Part shown: positions 54,119 through 63,038 of the stretch, piece by piece
How positions within the stretch are numbered: the stretch's first letter is position 1
Layout of the letters: every line of letters starts with the position of its first letter
From: Nitzschia sp. pyKryTriq1
Taxonomy: Eukaryota > Bacillariophyta > Bacillariophyceae > Bacillariales > Bacillariaceae
Direction: 5' to 3'
DNA: 64,000 nucleotides
NCBI GenBank assembly: GCA_956465555.1
Contig: OY101119.1
Coordinates: 1,970,629-2,034,628, forward strand
Notes under the pieces: model-generated
The model's database searches: none
Seen by the model: the letters and a program-made list of their open reading frames with translations, nothing else
What the model was told of the DNA's origin: nothing
Translations under genes and position numbers: made by a program

Positions 54119-54502
54119 TTATACCAAGAATCCCAAGGTGTCACCGTTGACCTTGGCCTTCTTGATCAATCGAGTTCGCAAGTGGTAAGCTCCAGCCCAT
54201 TCGCAGAAATCACCAATGTATTGACTGTGCAACGAGATGGCCTTTCCTCGGATCTTGTTGAGTTTGTCGCCACCCAGGACAATCTTGGCTCCGTACACAG
54301 CAGGCGAGAAGATTCCGAATTTGGCTTGGTTTCCCATCTGCAAGCTCGACGCACCAGTGCGGGCCGGGCAGGCAGTAGGCATGGCAGCACGTGGTCTTTG
54401 CGAAATGACAAAGGAAGATCCTCCAGTGGCGGAAATGCTGAAACCTTGGACGGCCGATACGACCATGGCGAAGAGGATAGCGAGAGTTTGATAAGTCTTC
54501 AT
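54119..54502 (-). CDS. PGR5: PGR5, cyclic electron flow protein
   Basis: A single exon of 127 residues from ATG 54502. PGR5 is a small stromal protein that, with PGRL1, supports antimycin-sensitive cyclic electron flow around photosystem I and builds the proton gradient under excess light. The presequence MKTYQTLAILFAMVVSAVQG/FSIS is a signal peptide with a diatom plastid motif. The mature part matches plant PGR5 almost over its whole length: FSPAVYGAKIVLGGDKLNKI, RGKAISLHSQYIGDFC and LIKKAKVNGDTLGFL. The RGKAI.LHSQ block and the GFL end are diagnostic. It is divergent from a second small plastid-targeted gene 630 bp away. Length is normal for the family. Confidence 0.92.
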   Translation of the reverse strand: MKTYQTLAILFAMVVSAVQGFSISATGGSSFVISQRPRAAMPTACPARTGASSLQMGNQAKFGIFSPAVYGAKIVLGGDKLNKIRGKAISLHSQYIGDFCEWAGAYHLRTRLIKKAKVNGDTLGFLV

Positions 54503-55132
54503 TGTTGATTGATATTGATTTGGTGATGGGATCCGATTAGAAATAATGAATTGTAAAGAGATTGTTCTACTGTACCGGTAAGGCAAGGGAACGTCGAAGA
54601 GCGACGACGATGACGAATTGGCGAAACCCCGTTGCATCTGCAACGACATCATTGTGGTGTACGATGTGTGCCGTGGTACCACCAGGTATCATGCCGGTAT
54701 CTCAACCAACAACGGCGCGTGGCGGTGTTCAGCGCCACAACATGCAACGGGATCATGAGAATGAACGATGACGTGTTGATTGAACAACACGTTGGAGCTC
54801 GAAGATCGTCGATTTCGTTGATCTTTTGGTGGAGTGGTGCGAACTCTCTCGGCCTTTAAATTTCAAACGCACGAATGAACGGGAATTCGTGATTTAACCC
54901 GAAATTGATGATGACGTAGACGCTTGCTTGCAGAGAGCTTTTATCATCGTCTCCCACCGGCGAGGACCACCACCGACCCTCTCCTCCTTCGTTCTTTCTT
55001 TTTTGGGACAGATGGTGAGATTGGAGTGGAACAACTACTTGTCTCACTGCCTCCTCCCACCTTTGTACAACACATTATTTTCCTTTGTTTTGCAATACTG
55101 AAAGACAAATCCCACCCCATTTGATCCTTAAA
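54503..55132. promoter_or_regulatory. Divergent promoter of PGR5 and an unknown plastid gene
   Basis: These 630 bp separate two start codons pointing apart, and both products carry diatom plastid presequences. A shared light-responsive control region is plausible but not shown. The stretch contains a CTACTGTACCGGTA patch near 54567-54580. Confidence 0.4.
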
Positions 55133-55576
55133 ATGAATCGAGTTTTCATTGTCGTGGCGCTATCTGCCTTGCTTGGTGGAACCAATGCGTTTGCTCCTAC
55201 AGCACAATCATCATCGACATCCCAAACACGAGTCGCCACCAATCTTCACTTTGGAATCCCAACGTTTGGACCCAAAAACGACGATGACGAAGAAAAAGAT
55301 CCCAGCATTGTGGATGACAAGAAAATCGGACTTGCAGGTCTTGCGCAATTAATCACGGCAGGACTCGGAGCCCCCTTCTTGGGCGACTACCAAGGTGTCG
55401 ACAAGGAGACTGGAAAATTCATGTTTTCGTTGGAGGCCAACAATTTGGTCGACGAAAGTGGAGAGAGCAAGCAAACGAAAATGCCATACTTCGAAAGTGG
55501 CTGGGTGGATCCAGAAGACCTGGCCAAGGAACAAAAGCGAAGCCAAGAAGGGTTCAAATTTCCGTGGCAAAAGTAG
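55133..55576 (+). CDS. Small plastid-targeted protein of unknown function, next to PGR5
   Basis: A single exon of 147 residues from ATG 55133, the first in frame. The N-terminus RVFIVVALSALLGGTNAF/APT is a clear signal peptide with the diatom plastid motif. The mature protein is short and acidic: an Asp/Glu/Lys patch, then IGLAGLAQLITAGLGAPFLG, which could be a single amphipathic or membrane helix. After that come DYQGVDKETGKFMFSLEANN and YFESGWVDPEDLAKEQKRSQ. I do not recognise the family; it may be restricted to algae with secondary plastids. Its head-to-head arrangement with PGR5 suggests, without proof, shared regulation and perhaps a role in photosynthetic electron flow or thylakoid function. 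Confidence 0.82.
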   Translation: MNRVFIVVALSALLGGTNAFAPTAQSSSTSQTRVATNLHFGIPTFGPKNDDDEEKDPSIVDDKKIGLAGLAQLITAGLGAPFLGDYQGVDKETGKFMFSLEANNLVDESGESKQTKMPYFESGWVDPEDLAKEQKRSQEGFKFPWQK

Positions 55577-56408
55577 TAGCTTGGTCTGTGGAAAATAGTA
55601 GAGTGGTGCATCTACAAGCAACAAAAGCGCATGCATACCAGTTGGCTTATGATACCAGCACAAAGCGTGTCACAGAATAGGTATTTCAATGAGGTAGTTT
55701 TGGACGATAATGGACGAGCGCAGCTTCTACCGGTAGTAGTAGTAGATAGTAGTTGGAAATAAGAGAGGCGCGCGCAGTCCTCTTTGTTGCACAAAACAAG
55801 TCCATTAATCTTTCTTGGTTTATTCGTACGGGGGCTTCCATTCGTGCTATGAGTCTAGTCTAGAGAGAGTATCTCAAGAGGGCACAGTAAGAAGTTGATT
55901 TGCTATCGAAACAATAGTACGAGTACAAGTAGTGCGAGTACTACTCTAGACCAAGAGGCATCATGACCTTTTGTCTGATGTTCGATGGGGTTGCTCGGCG
56001 CATACAGTACCCGTAGACTACGTACCAGGTACCAGTACTGTACTGTACCTGGTACCGGTATTGATACTGGTAGCGCGCCGGTCTCACCTCGATCTTTCTC
56101 AGATTTCGTCTTGTCCCAAAGCCGCGCAGAAGCACGGCGGCGGGGAAGGGGGAAAACCAGCGAGCGCCACGCTGCTGTGCTGTGTGTGCCCAGTTCCGAG
56201 CGCCGTGATTTATTGCGCCGACACATCCATCCCATCTTCTCTTTTGAAAAATCTTCCACCTACAGTAAAAATCACGCCCTCCTCTGTTGTACCGGTAGGG
56301 TGTAGTGCACAAGTGTACAGGTACCTGAGCACGTCTTATCTCGTACCATACCATACCATCTGTATCAAGTCATCGATCAGACGATAACTCAAGTGTTGAG
56401 TGGGAAAG
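55577..56408. other. Intergenic region with GTAC cluster
   Basis: No gene is supported. A palindromic CTACCGGTAGTAGTAGTAG run lies at about 55728-55746. GTAC tetramers are dense at 55919-55942 and at 56007-56055 (about seven), and further GTAC/CATACCATACC sequence lies at 56315-56360, immediately before the antiporter gene. Confidence 0.5.
56007..56055. repeat. GTAC tetramer cluster
   Basis: About seven GTAC tetramers lie in 49 bp, including CCAGGTACCAGTACTGTACTG and CTGGTACCGGTA-type contexts. It lies some 350-400 bp upstream of the Ca2+/H+ antiporter start. Confidence 0.65.
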
Positions 56409-58088
56409 ATGCTGCAGTCTGAAGTGAAACCTAAACGAAATGCATCATTAGGCGAAGACGCCCTCATGGCTCCACCGGAGCATGTATCGAGTAGTGTACG
56501 CTTCAGGGGATTGTTAGTGGAGGGTACGAATGATGGAAGCTTCCGCCGGAGCAGCAGCAGAGCAAGACATTCCATCAGCCATCTCGATTCCGATGCTCTT
56601 TCTGTGGACAGTGCCCACGCCCATGGAGTAGGAACAATGGCATCCTTTCGCAGTGCTGCCATGGCAAGGCATTTTCTCAATAAGTCTCGCCGTCACATCT
56701 TGAAGGAAAAATCCATTCAGGAATCCATCCATGATGGTACAGAAGTTGAGAACTCAGAGACGACGCCCCTTCGGGATTCTATTCCAGCAACAGACGCTCT
56801 TCCTGAGTATGACACAGTGGAAGCTCTCAAGTCGATCATTGTGGAAAAACCTGTCAGTGTCTTCTTGCTACTCATTCCCTTTGCTTTCTGGTCTCACTAT
56901 GGGGGCTGGGGGGCCGAGTATATTTTCTGGCTCAACTTTTGCGTTATGATTCCCTTGGCATCCATCTTGGGGGATTTCACTGAAGAAGCTGCCCTCCATA
57001 CAAATGACACAATTGGTGGATTGCTCAATGCGACTTTTGGAAATGCTGTCGAGGTCGTTGTTGCCATTCAGGCTATGCTGGCCAACGAAATCCGTGTTGT
57101 CCAGGCCAGTTTGATTGGTAGCATATTTTCCAACCTGCTGTTGGTCCTCGGTTGCTGTTTCTTCTTTGGTGGATTGTATCACAAGGAGCAAGTTTTCAAC
57201 TCGACTTCTGCCACGGCGAACATGGGGCTATTGGCTTTGAGTAGTATTGCAATGGTGTTGCCAACGCCCTTTGCTGAGTACTACAACGTTCAAGATCATC
57301 ATGTCTTAATCATCTCGAGATGTGCCGCCTTGTTCTTGCTATGCATGTATGTTCAGTTGCTCGTCTTCCAACTGTATACTCATAAGGATATTTTTGATGA
57401 AGAAGAATCATCTCTGCAACCAAAAGTGAATGGGGGTGTCAATGGAGAAGAGGAAGGGACGGCCGAGGAGAATGAGGAAGAAGATGAGGACGAGAAACCA
57501 TCCATCTCCATGAAGGTGGCATTGATCGGACTGTGCCTAACAACGTTGTCGGTTGCCGTCTTTTCGGACTATCTAGTAGAGAGTATCGATGATTTCTGTG
57601 AAAGTTCTGGTATCAGTCGCACTTTTGTGGGATTGATCATTCTTCCAATTGTTGGAAATGCCGTCGAACACATTACAGCCGTGACGGTGGCAATGAAGAA
57701 TAAAATGGACTTGGCCATGGGGGGTACGTCGATTTATAGGAAGAATATAGTGGTCACACCGTCCTTTGGGCTACAAGCAATCTTACCCATTCATGCTTTC
57801 TCTCTCTCTCTCTCTCTCTCTTGATGCATTCCAGTCGCTGTCGGTTCTTGCACGCAGATTTCGCTCTTCGTGGTGCCACTGACGGTGCTGGTTGGATGGG
57901 CTATGGATAAGCCGATGACTTTGAACTTCCCGCATTTTGAGATCACTTTGTACATCCTGTCAGTCTTCACGGTATCGGTTTGTTTGTCGAATCCAAGGGG
58001 AAATTGGTTGGAAGGCTCTCTTCTCATTACAACCTACATCATGATTGCAATTGGATTTTGGTTCGAAAAGGTGATCAACTTTCGCTGA
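56409..58088 (+). CDS. Ca2+/H+ antiporter of the CAX family
   Basis: Two exons, 56409-57723 and 57835-58088, joined across a 111-bp intron, encode 522 residues. CAX proteins export Ca2+ (or Mn2+) into vacuoles or other compartments in exchange for protons. The two cation-selecting repeats are intact: GNAVEVVVAIQAM near residue 210 and GNAVEHITAVTVAM near residue 415. The acidic loop expected between the halves is present (EEEGTAEENEEEDEDE). Ten or eleven membrane segments can be traced, including AEYIFWLNFCVMIPL and ISLFVVPLTVLVGW, the latter in exon 2. The splice join MDLAMG/VAVGSCTQISLF matches the family. The intron contains a (TC)n run serving as its pyrimidine tract. The 140-residue Ser/Arg-rich cytosolic N-terminus may be autoinhibitory, as in plant CAX1, which is inference. 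Confidence 0.93.
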
Positions 58089-58207
58089 TTGAGAGGCAGA
58101 GTGGCGATAGCACTTTGTCGATGTGTTATAGTGTTTTTGTATACAGGGATACGCATAATGAATAATTGGTAGTTAACATTGTCAAAGGTATTGCAGGATT
58201 ATTGGGA

Positions 58208-59932
58208 TCATGAAGCTACAACATCGTCATCTTTGTTGCCTCTCAAGATGTTCTCGTCGACCCAGGGCGCCAATGCCAGTGCAGCTCCCAACCGAAGCGG
58301 CACGAATGCTCGTGCCACGTTGGCTCCAGCAAAGATAAAGGCAAGAACAGCGGCTCTATCCCCCGACTCGTTGACGACATCCGGCCAGTGACCAGTGGAC
58401 TGGTACAATGCCGTCGATGCTACTGGAAAGGCAACCACCCAAAATGCAAGCTCCGTCAACACGTACGCAAGTGTACCCGCGGCACCATACTTTTTCACAT
58501 CGTCCATAGATAAGCTCTTGTCACCCATGAAATTGAAACTGAAACCGCCCTCTCCTTCTTCCGATGGCTCTGACTTCTGGTAGTATTGAAAGGCAGTAAT
58601 AGCCGGAATACCAATCACCATTGCCAAAGCTACTGGGGCATTTGGCTCAAACGGCAAGTCCAAGCCTAATTCTCCATATTTGACAAGGTAGGATAGGAAG
58701 ATTGTCAATCCCACCACCTTTGCAACCAAAACTTGATTGGTCTCTTCCGCTTCCCGCAAAGTCAACGGCATCGCAGCAATACCATCTGCAACAAGTCCAC
58801 GAGGCTCGGTGGACGACTTTGGAAAGGGGTTTACCTCATCCAGATTCCATCCGTTACTTCTAGCGATACGGAAGGCAGCAATGGCACAGGTCAAGTTACC
58901 GAGGAGGGTCAAACCGGCTTGCATAGAAACCAAAAATTGGAGGGTAGATGGGTTGTAAAAAAAGTGGTATGTGCAAGCGCAGATACCAGAAGCATGTAAA
59001 GGCAACATGCCCCAGGTAAGACCCTTCCACTTTTCGTTTCCTGTGACCTCAGCATACTTCCAAACCAAACTCATCGCAATCAAGTATTCAATGACCGATG
59101 AGAAATGAATTGCCCATGTTGGAATGGATAGGGCATTGACAGGTTCACTGTGAGTCACCCAAGGGAGACCAAGAGTCATCTCCGAAGAAAGGTCGCCGAC
59201 TCCCAAAAGAAACGGCGAATGGGCTTCGAAGCCCAATGAGGGACCGAGTGCACAAGCAGCTGCGAAAACACAAAAAGTACCCAAAGCGATGTATCGATTG
59301 ACGTCGATTTTGGGAGGATTTGGGTTTGTGGAGGCTTCTTTGAAGCCGAGGACCTATGTTCAGAGCAAACCAGATGAGTTGAAGCGATATCATTTAAAAT
59401 GCATAAAGATTGTTGTACCCAGAAAAACACGTACAATCAAGACGTTGGCAACTGTCAACAAGAGTTCAGCTCCCCCATGCAGCCAATCAACATTTGCCAA
59501 AGAAGTGCCGTAAGTCAACTTTGAAACGATTCCAGCAGGAATAGTTGACGCGACAAAAAGAAGAATGAATTGGAAGCCAAAGTTGCCGATATTGTTGATT
59601 CGGTTTGCTCGGAACGACAAGAAGTAAAGGAATAGTAGGTATGGAAGAAGCGACGCTTGGAAGAAAATTCCAGCAAGATTTTGTCCTTGGTCCGAAAAAG
59701 CCAAATTGTTTGTGGTTCCAAAGCTTGACGACACCAATTCCCCGACTTGAGCGGAAGAGTGTTGCATGGTAGCAGCGAATGAATCGATCATCGCAGTATC
59801 CATCACTGATGGATCCATCATGCGCATTGTGGTGCCAGTTCCAGCATGTCTGACGACAGTCGACGCGGGAGAAAATGCCACCGACGAGGCTACCATCAAG
59901 GAGAACGCAGATACTATTCTCAAAGACACCAT
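58208..59932 (-). CDS. Plastid membrane protein fusing DUF3593, DUF2499 and DUF1279
   Basis: Two exons, 59932-59435 and 59353-58208, joined across an 81-bp intron, encode 547 residues. The presequence MVSLRIVSAFSLMVASSVAF/SPA is signal peptide plus plastid motif. Residues about 75-170 match DUF3593 (FFQASLLPYLLFLYFLS, TIPAGIVSKLTYGTSLANVD). Residues about 210-320 match DUF2499, the Ycf49-like family (ALSIPTWAIHFSSVIEYLIA, KGLTWGMLPLHASGICACTY). The C-terminal about 90 residues match DUF1279, as in FAM210 proteins (KKYGAAGTLAYVLTELAFWV). DUF3593 and DUF2499 are plastid and cyanobacterial membrane families of unknown function. The chain has perhaps eight to ten membrane segments. A KSLSMDDVKKYG linker joins the last domain. 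Its three-part fusion suggests the parts act together in the thylakoid or envelope. Confidence 0.87.
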
Positions 59933-60355
59933 GATCGCAACAAAGCAAGGATTCGAAGATCTCTTCGTACTCTAGATTAGAGGACTTTCTTCCGAAAAAT
60001 GTGCAACTAATGGTTATGATCTTATTGTGCCGATCGTTCCACCATCGTGGTTTGGTTGTCGGTGCGATCTTTTCGATTTTCAATTTCACGTGGAGGTTGA
60101 CGTCAGAATTTACGGTTATGAGCCATCTTTGACACACTTCAAGTTCCGGGTTCCCCACCTCTGATTCACACAGAATAAAAACCGAAGCTTCGCTATAGCG
60201 CGCGTTGCGTGTGGTTGAAGGCAAAGCACCGTAGGAAGCACCTTTCTCAGTTGATCGCAGCTTCCGCCGATCTTTTTCTATCACCTTCTACTTGTACGCG
60301 AACATATAGTTACATTGTTACACTTATCTATCAGACACCTTTTGGAAACACGACG
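59933..60355. promoter_or_regulatory. Divergent promoter of two plastid-protein genes
   Basis: 423 bp lie between the DUF-fusion gene (minus) and the TauD-like gene (plus). Contains a TATAGCGCGCG stretch near 60195. No further element could be defined. Confidence 0.35.
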
Positions 60356-62016
60356 ATGAAGCTCTCCTTTTCAGCGTTTTTGTTGGCAGTTCTGCCAACA
60401 GCTACTCTAGCCTTCACGGCTGCCCCAAATGGTGCCCTCTCGCAGTCGCGATTGTTCGCGTCCACGATGGATGCCCCACCAGCACGCGAAGCACCTGGTG
60501 CTGGCTGGGAACCGGAATGGGAAGACCGGGAAGGTCTTGAACCTGCCGAGTTCATGAAGAGCGACATGACAAAACCTGACCTCGGTGGTATGTGGGAGTG
60601 CCCTTTGACTCGTTGGGACTCGGAAGGGTAAGCTACAGACAGAGGCGTATGGGAACGATTTTCGTCGGCCCGATCTTTTTGAATTTGTGCTAATCTTTCT
60701 CGGACACTGTATTGTATTTTAAATGATCCAGTATTGATGTGGTGAAGGCTCAGAGGGAAGCTGCAAAAGCCCCCCATTGCCCATTGGAAATCCGAGCGTC
60801 TGACAAGGACAATGCTATGGGTGCCGAATATTTTTCGAAGAATAGGGACAAAATCCGCGCCGATCTTTTGAAATATGGAGCAATTTGGTTTAGAGGATTC
60901 GATTTGATGAAGGGTGTTGCTGGATATCGTGAAATGCATGAGGCTTTGGGATTAGAGCCTTGCTTGGACCCCTTGCACTCATCTGGTCTTCGAAAGTTTG
61001 CCTCGGAACGGGACGCTTTGTACGAAGAGGTACGGACGCTGCTGGTAGTCTGTCAATCAAAAATTCAATTCAGTGGACGTTGCTAATCCTTTTTCGTATT
61101 GTAAAGGTGAACAAGCCTTCTTTGCGTGGTCATTATATCGGTTTGCATGCGGAATCCACTACTAAGCGAACGGCAGCTTATGCTGCTTTCGTCTGCTTCC
61201 AAAAGGCAACGGAAGGTGGCGGTCGTTTCTTGGTTGCTGACGGTGCCGCCATCCTTGCCGAAATTGACACCAAAGTGTTGCAGAAGTTGTACGATCGAAA
61301 GATTCGAATCTCTGTGAGCAACCTAGACCTTCCTCCTAGCCTCCCTGGATTCATCAAGGAAGGTGTCAAGTCTGCCGTCGATGCCGCGGTTGCCCCCAAG
61401 TTCGATATGGATCTGGAAATGATGTTCGAGGCAGATGGAAAGCCCGGTCGTCTGCAGGTAAGCATGGACAAGCCACTTTCGTCCCGGGTGACTTGAGTGG
61501 GCTTTGATCGACTGTTGGTGTTGTCTCACGTACGTAATTTCTTTTTGGTATTTCTTTTTGGTAAAGGCTGTTGAGATTGCGGAATCGCCCATCAACAAAC
61601 ACCCGGTGACTGGTCTTCCTGTTTGGTTCAACAATGCCCACAACCATGCACGCAAGCTTCGGGATCGAAGACCTTGCGGAGTTCCAGAGGTTGGTATGAC
61701 GGAAGTATTCTACGCCGATACAATGGAACCATTGAGCTTGGAGGATTGCATGGAGATCAAACGAGCAAGTGAAAAGCATATTACTGCCTTGTCTATGGAG
61801 CCCGGAGATGTTCTTCTTGTGGATAACTACAGAGCATTGCATGGACGGGATGTCTTTCAAGGTGATCGCTTTCATGCTGTCTCGTGGTTCACATGGGATA
61901 ACAACGAGGAATGGCGAGGGGATGAGCGCCGGCTTGTGGAGAAGAACGGGCTGAACAAAGCTATCAATAAAATGATGGACTGGCTTCCAAAGGATTTTGA
62001 ATCAAACCAAAGCTAG
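60356..62016 (+). CDS. Plastid-targeted TauD/clavaminate-synthase-like 2-oxoglutarate oxygenase
   Basis: Four exons, 60356-60627, 60732-61029, 61107-61457 and 61567-62016, all with consensus GT-AG introns of 77-109 bp, give 456 residues. TauD-type enzymes use Fe(II) and 2-oxoglutarate to hydroxylate small molecules. The presequence MKLSFSAFLLAVLPTATLAF/TAAP is a signal peptide with plastid motif. The fold markers are LLKYGAIWFRGFDLM and the metal site GHYIGLHAEST, with His-x-Glu as in clavaminate synthase and plant At3g21360-like proteins. The distal block VLLVDNYRALHGRDVFQGDR supplies the second His, and Arg for 2-oxoglutarate. Exon 3 contains an insert with DLDLPPSLPGFIK between the iron ligands. 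The substrate is unknown. It ends 112 bp from the convergent coiled-coil gene. Confidence 0.85.
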
Positions 62017-62128
62017 AGAAGTATATAGATGAATACACGCGCAATACTAAATTGTCTGAAAGACAATACCTAATGCAATAAGTCAAGTGTTGTTGGTTGA
62101 AAATGAAATAATCATGATTCCTTGGTGT

Positions 62129-62569
62129 CTACGACGCTTTCTTGGCTGCTAGAAGATCTTCCATACCAGCGATCAAATGTCGAATTCGATATTCTTGCTT
62201 GGCAATAGTAGCCTTCAGTTTTTCATTTTCTTTTTTTAATTCGTCCATTTCGGCCGAACTGGCTCCCAATCCAGCTTCCTTGGCCATTTGTTCCCGAATG
62301 TCCCTGAGGGTCACCAACATTTCCTCTTCGCGCTTTCGAATAGCAGCTTGGGTGGCATCAAAGGTTGCGCCCTGTTCGAGAGCGACAATGCGTTGTTCCA
62401 ACAAATCATCAGCCTATAAGTAAATCACGAGTCAGTCAAGCAGAAAGAAAAACATTAGATTGGGAGACAAGATCTGGTCTCGCCCACACCACTGATGACT
62501 ACGTTTTTGCTTCATTATTCATCCAAAGCGTTTTCGACTTGCAGCTGCTACATGAGAACTTACAGCCAT
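62129..62569 (-). CDS. 96-residue coiled-coil protein with a six-base first coding exon
   Basis: Exon 1 contributes only ATGGCT (62569-62564), ending at a GTAAGT donor. After a 150-bp intron ending CTTATAG, exon 2 (62413-62129) adds 95 codons including the stop. The product begins MAADDLLEQRIVALEQ. It is almost entirely helical: REEEMLVTLRDIREQMAKEA, then ELKKENEKLKATIAKQEYRI and RHLIAGMEDLLAAKK. The heptads and the ending YRIRHLI..ME resemble short, conserved eukaryotic coiled-coil proteins of unknown function. There is no signal or membrane segment, so it is probably cytosolic or cytoskeletal. Without the mini-exon, exon 2 has no ATG before its middle, which supports the model. It shares a divergent promoter with the next gene. 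Confidence 0.75.
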
Positions 62570-63038
62570 TGTACGGGTATATACTATAGCAATGAAAAGG
62601 GTGTCCGAGGATAAAGAAGCGGTAGGACCTCAAGCACTTGGGGTCAACTTGTGCAGACAATGGCAATATGAAGAATGTAGAGAGGATGAGACACGAGACA
62701 CGAGACCCACACGCAGGATGTTGAGATGAGAGATGAGCCGAGCGGTCACAGAGGCTGGCGTCATTGTCGCCTTCTTGATGATGATTCTGTGCTTGTGTGC
62801 GATGCATTTTGATACTGTCGACTGCTTCGACTACCCAATAAGTGTTAGTCGTATTTGTCGACCGGACGCGTTGCTTCCCCCTTCTAGAGTGTGTTGTGAT
62901 GTGTGACGTCCTTCTGCAACGAGAAACGAGAATTGTGGACGTGCCTTGATGTTGGATGATGATGATGATGGGATTCTTCGTAATTCGAATCCAACCCCAT
63001 AATCAGATTGGCCCTTCAAAGGAATCCCTTCCTTTAGC
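62570..63038. promoter_or_regulatory. Divergent promoter region
   Basis: 469 bp lie between the coiled-coil gene (minus) and the cyclo-ligase-like gene (plus). Contains a (GAT)n run at about 62954-62970 and an imperfect palindrome around GTCGACTGCTTCGAC at 62817-62831. Confidence 0.35.

Noticed and set aside
59487-60284. Minus-strand open frame of 265 codons
   Set aside because: It overlaps the well supported first exon of the DUF3593 fusion gene in another frame.
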